Of a stretch of 64,000 nucleotides of DNA, positions 57,591 through 64,000 are shown piece after piece (the first letter of the stretch is position 1; each line of letters begins with the position of its first letter). The stretch is taken from contig MU004202.1 in the NCBI GenBank assembly GCA_010093605.1, positions 11,560 through 75,559 on the forward strand. The letters are read 5' to 3'. The notes under the pieces were generated by a model. The model made no database searches and had not been told where the DNA came from. It was given only the letters and a program-made list of their open reading frames with translations. The stretch is from Lophium mytilinum. Taxonomy: Eukaryota; Ascomycota; Dothideomycetes; Mytilinidiales; Mytilinidiaceae. Position numbers and translations under genes: made by a program.

Positions 57591-58235
57591 TTGGATACCC
57601 GACGCGTTGGATACACGCGAAATCACCCTTACTTTCTCCACACACTTTTGAAATGTTCTGGCTAAGCGCTTGAAACCTGAACGATGAAACGACTATGATA
57701 CCCATGACTGACCTCCTTGGGTGACACTCCGGCGCCGGCCTGTCTCTTTCTTCTTTCATTGGGAGCTTTGGACCTACTTTTCTTTTTCCTCTTTCTTTTT
57801 CTTCTGCGGCTTTGCTTCTTTTACTTTGCGTTACGAGTGGTTGGGTAGCACGCTAATTGGGTCATGAAATGTGACGCCGTGGTGGTACCTGGTTATTATG
57901 GTTGCTTGTGTTTACATCTGCGTCTGGGTTGTACATAACTTTAATGAATTCCCTAGGATCTGGGGGCATGGGGTGCCTGCTTTTACGGCTTTTTGTTCAC
58001 GGCTTGGGGGGGTATACGTGATGCTAAGGGACTGGTTCTGCTTGATGGAACGGCTAGATGAATGAAGCAAAGTACAGTTATTGAAGATCTTGCGCATGTG
58101 ATGGTTATGGGGGTTGTTCTGATTGATGGAATTGATGGGATGTGAATGAGGCGCTGTATGCTTGTTGACGCCACGTGGTAATCGCACGTGATGTAACTTC
58201 TTGTGCTTGTAGTTCCTAAGCTGTAAATCGGAGTG
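57591..58235. other. 3' flank of the forkhead gene
   Basis: A pyrimidine-rich stretch (TTTCTTTTTCCTCTTTC-like near 57780-57810) then AT-balanced sequence; probable 3' UTR and terminator. No gene supported. Confidence 0.5.
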
Positions 58236-58888
58236 CGCAGATGAGCGTGCTGGGTGTGTGTATGGTATGCTATGGCACTCCTTGGTGTTGCACCTTTTCA
58301 ACTTGTGGATGTCATGTTCCAAAGGCCGTGGACTAGACCTTCTAGTTTGCTTATTGAGAATTGCTTAGGCAGATCGAATCGCACGGGAGAGCTAAGCTCG
58401 CTGGGGTGTGTATAGCATAGTAGGACACCCCCGGAGGTATTCGATTTTCGATCTATGGATGTTTTGATCTAGAGACCGTGAATTAGACCACGCGACTTGA
58501 TCGCTGTGGAAGTGATAGGAGCTTCAAATTATGGTAAGGAGTGAGTCTGCTAGGGGTGTCTCCAGCATATTAGGACACCCCTGGAGGTATTGGTGTTTGG
58601 ATTCGTGGATGTCATATTCTAGGGGTCGTAAATTAGGCCCTATGACTTGAAAGTTGCAGAAACGATTGGTTCTGGACATCGAGGTAGCAAGTCGTGTCCG
58701 CTGGGGGTATGTATAGCAGATCATGGCACCCTTGGGCGCAATGTTTTTTGAGTTCGTGGATGTCATGTTCTAGAGGTCGTGGATCAGCCGCATGACTTCA
58801 AAGCTACGGAAACGGCTAATCCTATATATCGAGCTATATTGACGAGTCTATTGGGAGTGTAGACACTATATTGGCGTACCCCTAGAGG
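58236..58888. repeat. Tandem array, 150-bp unit, over four copies
   Basis: The word GTGGATGTCATGTTCTAGAGG (in variants) starts at 58305, 58455, 58605 and 58756, so the period is 150, 150 and 151 bp. Each unit carries a GC stem: AGGGGTGTC ... GACACCCCT in the best copy (near 58555-58585), with an AGCAYATTAG loop. Copies share roughly three quarters of positions. There is no coding potential through the units. Confidence 0.85.
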
Positions 58889-59037
58889 TAAGGAGGAGAA
58901 GAAGAAGGAGAAGAAGAAGAAGAAGAAGAAGAAGAAGGAGGAGAAGAAGGAGAAGAAGGAGAAGAAGGAGAAGAAGGAGAAGAAGGAGAAGAAGGAGAAG
59001 AAGGAGAAGAAGGAGAAGAAGGAGAAGAAGGAGAAAT
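58889..59037. repeat. Purine minisatellite (GAGAAGAAG)n
   Basis: About 150 bp of GGAGAAGAA/GAAGAAGAA units on the plus strand directly abuts the 150-bp array. In one frame it encodes Gly-Glu-Glu repeats that stay open into GEIETEEEP and a GTGAGT donor. Confidence 0.9.
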
Positions 59038-59109
59038 AGAGACGGAAGAGGAACCAGTGAGTACAACTCCTATTAACTGCAGCTTGAGCATCGGCTGATA
59101 TCCATGTAG

Positions 59110-59365
59110 CCTGCCCCCGCCCCAAATCGCCGCAAGGCGAACGACCACGACCACGACCACGGTGATGACGATGACGACGACGACGACAACACCAAGGTCG
59201 AGAAGAAGGCAGACGAGGGCATGGTGGAGTGGATGGACGAGCAGAAGAGGCTCGAGATTGCGGCCTATCGTAAGTAGTAAATACGCAGTTGATGTGACTT
59301 GTACTAACACATGTGCCGTAAAAGGCCCATCCAGCGCAAGCGAGGACCCGGTTGCCCAATGGTAG
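59110..59365 (+). CDS. Possible 3' part of a truncated or unfinished gene
   Basis: Two exon-like blocks (59110-59269 and 59325-59365) join through a textbook intron (GTAAGT, TACTAAC, AAAAG). They encode PAPAPNRRKAND, an Asp/His run, then KADEGMVEWMDEQKRLEIAAY and RPSSASEDPVAQW before a stop. Upstream, a GTGAGT/TAG intron (59057-59109) would connect the Gly-Glu minisatellite in frame, but stops at 58883 and 58889 leave no start codon. Either the first exon lies further upstream or the 5' half was replaced by repeats. No family is recognised. Confidence 0.4.
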
Positions 59366-60560
59366 GATCAGCAGTCGGACGAGGTAGAGTTATGTGGTTG
59401 CATATCAGAAGGCACTATGGAGCTGTGAATGGAGCTGTAGAGGCGAGTACGTTGGGGGGGATATCGGGGTGAAGGAGGCGGTCATGGGGATTTGACGGGA
59501 TGTAGGTTGAGAATCGGGAGGCACTGTATGGGTGAATAGATATTGCTTGATAGGGAACATGGTCTTGAGAGTGAGATAGCTTTGTAGGGAGGGCCCTGGT
59601 TAGTAAGTAGTGGAGAAGGAAAAGAAAACACTGGGTCGAAGTGGGATGCCGATTACATCGTGTTAGGTTATTGGGGGGTTTATGGGGGATGGATTATAGA
59701 GCAGCGGAAAGCCTCTTTTATGGTAGATATAATCTGCGAAACTATTAAGACTTCAAAATCATGACTACCTAAGTCGCAATTCAACCTTACCCTTAATTTC
59801 CTTAGGCGACTTTTGGTATAATCGAGCCCTCTGTGTCCTCAGGCGACCGCTGGTTCAAAAGGCGCGTGGTTTCTTGCTTTTGGTTTTTAGACTGGGTGAT
59901 ATGTTTTGCTTTTACGGTTGTAGTCCTACCGCATGCAGTGAAAGGATGGACGCGGAAATCTGGAAGAAGAGTGTGTATTGACTGATTTGATGGGTTGTTT
60001 TGGATTCTACCTGACTATCTAATAGCTCGGGGTCCAGTCTTGCTCACTCGACGCCACTGTTAGGAGAATCCCGCATGGTAGACAGCTGGTCAGTCAAGCG
60101 CTAGTCAAATCTGCACTGTAATGGCCTTTAAAGCTTGTTGACAGTCTGAATATGAATGAGTATGCTTATGCCAAGAAAACAGAATGATCAGATCCCGTTG
60201 GTATCGAGTGAGTGACGACACACCTTTTTCCCAGATTCTTCGAGCTTGAAATCAGATCCAAGATCGTGAAGCTAAGTCCAGCATAACGCAGCCGTATCCC
60301 AGAATCAAAGCTAGAAAAGGCCAATGATTTGAACGCAGGCGTGGGTATCCTTTTCCCTGCGGCAATCTGTAGTCGTACAGCCGATGCCGTTGCCTCAGGG
60401 TATAACAGTTCGTCCTCCACAGATGACTTATTCCTCTGTCAAGATGGCCCAATCAGCCAGCCCGTTCCCTCATTTCCAGCCAATAAGATAGGGGGTTAGT
60501 CTTTCTGTTGCGTTCCACTCGGATAGTATCGTGGTGTTGATGCCAGTAGAAGACGGCGGC
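59366..60560. other. Gene-free region
   Basis: About 1.2 kb. A minus-strand 84-codon frame (60166-60420) lacks recognisable sequence or splice support. Nothing else is visible. Confidence 0.45.
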
Positions 60561-61072
60561 CTAGTCCCCAGAAGAGCATCCCCGGCACCCACAGCTCACA
60601 CACTGAATATCCTGTCCATCCTTCAGCTGCTCCCTAGGCACACGGCAGATGCAGGTGGAGCTGAAATTCGTCTCTTTGGTTTGGATGCAGCGGACACAGC
60701 ATAGCTACATCAGATGCATTAGCCTCCATCTCACTTCTGCCTTCCGCTACTTCAGGATGTACGTACCTTCTCATACCCCATCTTCTTCCACTTCGCGATA
60801 AGCATCGCATCCGCGTACCCGTTCTTGATCAACCAGTCATACAACGTCTTGCTAATCGCCTCCTTCTCGTAGTACAGGTCGTAGATGTAGCGGCTCCGCT
60901 GATGCGTGATCTGGAAGATCGGCCATAGTGTTTCGTACTTCTTCTTCCCTTCATGAGAGGCGTTCTCGGCGTCCTTCATCTTGTTGCTGAATTCGAGGAG
61001 GGTGTCCTCGATGTCGCTGAAGCCTTCTGGGGGCGGCTTGCGAGAGCGCGCATGGGTACGGGTTGGGGGCAT
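60561..61072 (-). CDS. BUD31: BUD31/G10 pre-mRNA splicing factor
   Basis: Two exons (61072-60767, 60704-60561; 62-nt intron) give 149 residues, matching the usual size of about 150. Diagnostic segments are [20 protein letters not shown] near the start, [23 protein letters not shown]-type [21 protein letters not shown], and the zinc-binding Cys-rich C-terminus joined across the splice: [18 protein letters not shown] and [16 protein letters not shown]31 (Cwc14 in fission yeast nomenclature) is a component of the activated spliceosome. It is divergent from the complex I subunit gene with only 231 bp between start codons. Confidence 0.95.
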
Positions 61073-61303
61073 GGTTGCGGTGGGACGAAGTTGGCGATCT
61101 CACGCAAGTAGGGTGGTGGTGAGAAGTCGAACAAATAAATAGCAAGCTGCAGTCGTGGTGTTGAAGAAGTGATGTCAAGGTGGGCGAGCGCATAACTTTC
61201 ATTAAATTCACCGCTTAGTCACCCGCCCGTCAAGCTCGCGGGCGCGGAGCCGCAACTTCAACCCACCACTCCTCTCACCCGCCCAGCTCCCACGCCGCCC
61301 ACC
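61073..61303. promoter_or_regulatory. Bidirectional promoter, BUD31 / NDUFA6
   Basis: 231 bp separate two divergent housekeeping start codons, so the promoters must overlap. CT-rich near the NDUFA6 side. Confidence 0.6.
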
Positions 61304-61995
61304 ATGATTAACCCGACCTACCTCGCTGTGCGGACGCGCTCGTGTATGTTTTCTATCTAGAGAGGGTTTGGACTGAAAGCTAACAATGCATAGCGGCCAA
61401 TTGGGGCGATGCGAAGACGAGGGTCATACATTCGTACCGGGACTGGATCAGATCTGTATGTGTGCCCTCTCAGAGCATCCAATGGAATCGAATGACACAC
61501 CGGAGTCATGTGAAATCCGATTGAGGGAATTGGGTGGCCTTGGATATGGGATATGGGCTAACGGAGTCCCGACACAGGCACCTGAGGTCCAACAAATGTA
61601 CACTCTCAGCCTCCCCGTCTCGACTATTCGAACAAAGATACGGCAAGAATTTGAAAGGCATCGCTATGTGGCACAGTTGAAGACGGTAGACGTGTTGCTG
61701 TTCAATTCCCACCAGGAGTATCAGGTACGGACCCGCATACATATTCCAGGACACACCGGATACAAGGAAACGGGCTAGGAGCATAGCAAAGTTCTAATTG
61801 GTGGACAGGAGACATTGAACTACTGGAAGCAGCTCACACACGTGCTGAAGTACTTCCGCACGGAGGAGGAGCCGAAGGCAAGGCTGCCGGCGAACTTCAT
61901 CAGTGGGTTCTTGGAGGTACGATTCCCGAATCCTTCACCGCGAACAGGCACTTGGAAGAAAATTAGAGCTAACGGGTATATAGGGAAGGAACTAG
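61304..61995 (+). CDS. NADH:ubiquinone oxidoreductase (complex I) LYR subunit NDUFA6/B14
   Basis: Five exons (61304-61343, 61394-61455, 61578-61724, 61809-61916, 61984-61995) give 122 residues, the normal length. It starts [17 protein letters not shown], continues [18 protein letters not shown] (LYR-type helix with Y-R), [20 protein letters not shown] and [19 protein letters not shown], and ends FISGFLEGRN. The last exon holds only three codons and the stop. This accessory subunit, called nuo-14.8 in Neurospora, binds acyl carrier protein at the matrix arm of complex I. Intron 2 is 122 nt; the others are 50-84 nt. Confidence 0.94.
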
Positions 61996-62160
61996 ATCCA
62001 CCCTACTCGAGTCATAAGGGGGATCGAAATCAAAAGACTTTGTACATATGCCAGCCAATACCATTTTCCTTGCCGTACGCCATCCATAGTTCGAACAGTG
62101 CAGATCAACGCCTGTGGATGCATTCAAACTCGTATCTCGCCATCCAGAAGAAAAAGCTTG

Positions 62161-62768
62161 TTAAGTGCCGCTCGCCTTCTGAGCATTGAATTCGTCCCGT
62201 GCGATGGTGAACTTGTCCATCACGACGTCGCAGAGGTCCGAGAGGTCGTTCAGCCCTTTTTCGAGGACATCGTAGACGCTTACTTTATCTTTCTGCAGTG
62301 TTAGATGGAAGAAGAAGATGCTATGGGAAACTCAAAGGAGCTTGTACGAACCATATGTCTGGATACGGAGATGCATTTTTGCTTCTGATGGATGTGGAAT
62401 AGAGTAGCCACAGAACTCGACATCGGGGCTTGGTGGTGTTAGTAGCTTCTTTGGCTTGTAGTAGGAAATGAATGGAGATAGAGCACTTACTTCTTCATGA
62501 TGATATACCGCAGCGCATTGCCCAACGTGTGATCCTCGTTCTCGAATTCGAAAGAAGCTGCCTCTTCTGTTGAACCGGGAAGCTACAACGCGTCTCATCA
62601 GCCAAAGTGCTCTTACATTCAAACTGCAATAGATCTTCTTCATTTGTAGTCACGTACCACCCTAACCCGCTGCTCCTCCGCCTCTTCCGGTGCTGGACTC
62701 TCCACCGCGCCCTCCTCCGCCGGCGCATCTACCATAGTCGCATCGGTATCACGAGTGGCTGACGGCAT
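62161..62768 (-). CDS. RPC19: RNA polymerases I and III subunit AC19 (Rpc19)
   Basis: Four exons (62768-62658, 62582-62491, 62428-62352, 62288-62161) give 135 residues. The conserved core is [57 protein letters not shown] and VLEKGLNDLSDLCD. This is the alpha-like dimerisation motif (HTLGNALR) shared by Rpb11 and Rpc19. The acidic N-terminal extension (APAEEGAVESPAPEEAEE) is typical of AC19 rather than Rpb11. AC19 pairs with AC40 at the base of Pol I and Pol III. The last acceptor is AAAG, chosen because the upstream CAG would introduce a stop. It converges with NDUFA6 and diverges from HIS3. Confidence 0.94.
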
Positions 62769-63013
62769 TTCGAGAGAATATCGTAAGATCGTTACCCCGC
62801 TATATTGTTGTACGAAGGCAGTGGTGAAATCGTGGGTAGTGGTTGTAAAATTTAGAGCTTCTTATCTAATCAGGTCCCGCGATTCATTCATTCGTCACCA
62901 GTGGAAAAAGTTCCCCGCCGCCACAAAGAACCTCACCCCCATCCCATACACAACCGCAATTGCTCCTCGAACGTCTCCTAAGCCTCTCCGAATACCCTCG
63001 CGATACTGTAAAT
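62769..63013. promoter_or_regulatory. Bidirectional promoter, RPC19 / HIS3
   Basis: 245 bp between divergent start codons. A general control (Gcn4-type TGACTCA) site is not seen. Confidence 0.55.
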
Positions 63014-63757
63014 ATGGCTTCCGAACGGAGAACAACGACGCTGAAGCGCGACACAAACGAAACGAAGATCTCCCTCGCGCTTTCGCTGGACGGCGGTCCC
63101 GTTCCATCGCTCGACGGGGAGGAAGAGGCGGCAAGCACAAATGGCGAGGCTAAGGGCCATGCGGCACAGGTCTCTAAGAGCCAGACGATAGATGTAGACT
63201 CCGGTATCGGCTTTCTGGACCATATGATCCATGCGCTGGCGAAGCATGCGGGATGGAGTTTGAGAATTAGGTGTCGGGGAGATTTGCACAGTACGCTTGA
63301 CAGGTTGATACTGATCATACAAAGACTCTGACATAGTACGTGTGCAGTCGACGACCACCACACAGCCGAAGACACCTTCATCGCGCTCGGCACCGCCTTC
63401 AAAACCTCCCTCGGCTCCTCTACTGGTCTCGCCCGCTTCGGTAGCGCGTACTGTCCGCTTGACGAAGCCCTTTCTCGCGCCGTTATTGATCTATCGAATC
63501 GCCCATACTCCGTAATAGATCTTGGCTTGAAGAGGGAAAAGATTGGGGATCTGAGCTGCGAGATGATACCACATTGCCTTCAGAGCTTTGCGCAGGCGGC
63601 GGGGGTTACGCTGCATGTGGATTGCTTGAGGGGGGATAATGATCATCATCGCGCGGAAAGTGCGTTCAAGGCCCTGGCTGTTGCAACGAGGATGGCCACG
63701 ACGAGGGTCGTGGGGCGAGAGGGGGAGGTGATGAGTACAAAAGGGGTGCTATATTGA
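63014..63757 (+). CDS. HIS3: Imidazoleglycerol-phosphate dehydratase (histidine biosynthesis)
   Basis: Two exons (63014-63290, 63348-63757; 57-nt intron) give 228 residues. Metal-binding and active-site motifs are complete: [32 protein letters not shown] across the splice, and [13 protein letters not shown] in the second half. [14 protein letters not shown]-like and IPHCLQSFA segments also match. It converts imidazole glycerol phosphate to imidazole acetol phosphate, the sixth step of histidine synthesis in fungi. A residue insertion ([20 protein letters not shown]) near 26-45 is usual for filamentous fungi. The ATG at 63014 is preferred over an in-frame ATG at 62960. Confidence 0.95.
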
Positions 63758-64000
63758 TTGGAGATGGATTGGGGGATTCTCTATATGAAAAGGGCGTTAT
63801 GACAGGTACTTCTTGGTTACCGGCATTGCAGAAAAAGGATGGGTGGATCTGGGCCGGGTATGCACATAGCGGGATTGTAGATAGGCGGATTTAAGAACTG
63901 ATATACCAACTTTGGTCATAGAGTCAAAGAATTGACGAACTCCAGACGATATCAACCTAAGATCACAGGAAATAGAAACACGACTCAATTCATGCGATTA
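63758..64000. other. 3' flank of HIS3
   Basis: Window end; no gene can be supported in the remaining 243 bp. Confidence 0.5.

Noticed and set aside
58784-59359. Minus-strand 191-codon frame rich in Phe/Ser
   Set aside because: It is the antisense reading of the GAGAAGAAG minisatellite and has no other support.

Overview
The window reads as nuclear DNA of a filamentous ascomycete (Pezizomycotina). The evidence is short 45-65 nt introns with GTANGT/CTAAC/YAG signals, Zn2Cys6 regulators, PTH11-type membrane proteins, many oxidoreductases, and an AT-rich repeat block mutated in the style of repeat-induced point mutation (RIP). The class cannot be fixed from sequence alone; Dothideomycetes would fit.

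Layout. 1-5.7 kb is an AT-rich, gene-free block in which CpA and TpG are almost absent. It contains tandem repeats and the wreck of a chromodomain Ty3/gypsy element. 5.7-9.6 kb is a gene-poor transition with an inverted-repeat (MITE-like) element. 9.7-36.3 kb is an accessory, mostly metabolic region. It holds a small J-protein, two MFS transporters, a PhyH-type dioxygenase, a regulator with two Zn2Cys6 clusters, an HSL-type esterase, two FAD monooxygenases, an NAD(P)-dependent reductase, a second alpha/beta hydrolase, a cytochrome P450, a seven-TM PTH11-like protein and a berberine-bridge-type FAD oxidase. No PKS, NRPS or terpene synthase is present, so this may be a catabolic/detoxification cluster or a tailoring cluster without its backbone. 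An identical 14-bp palindrome lies in front of two of these genes.

37-52 kb carries lineage-specific genes: an acidic repeat protein, an SDR, two adjacent paralogous coiled-coil genes (one apparently decaying), a hypothetical protein and a secreted apple/PAN-like protein. It also contains a young 645-bp LTR element without coding capacity. 55-64 kb is mostly conserved housekeeping: a forkhead transcription factor, then BUD31, complex I subunit NDUFA6, RNA polymerase I/III subunit Rpc19 and HIS3 in divergent pairs. A 150-bp tandem array followed by a purine minisatellite and a possible truncated gene sits between the forkhead gene and BUD31.

Gene models were spliced by hand. All exon joins given were checked for GT-AG ends, reading frame and length divisible by three, but none has transcript support.
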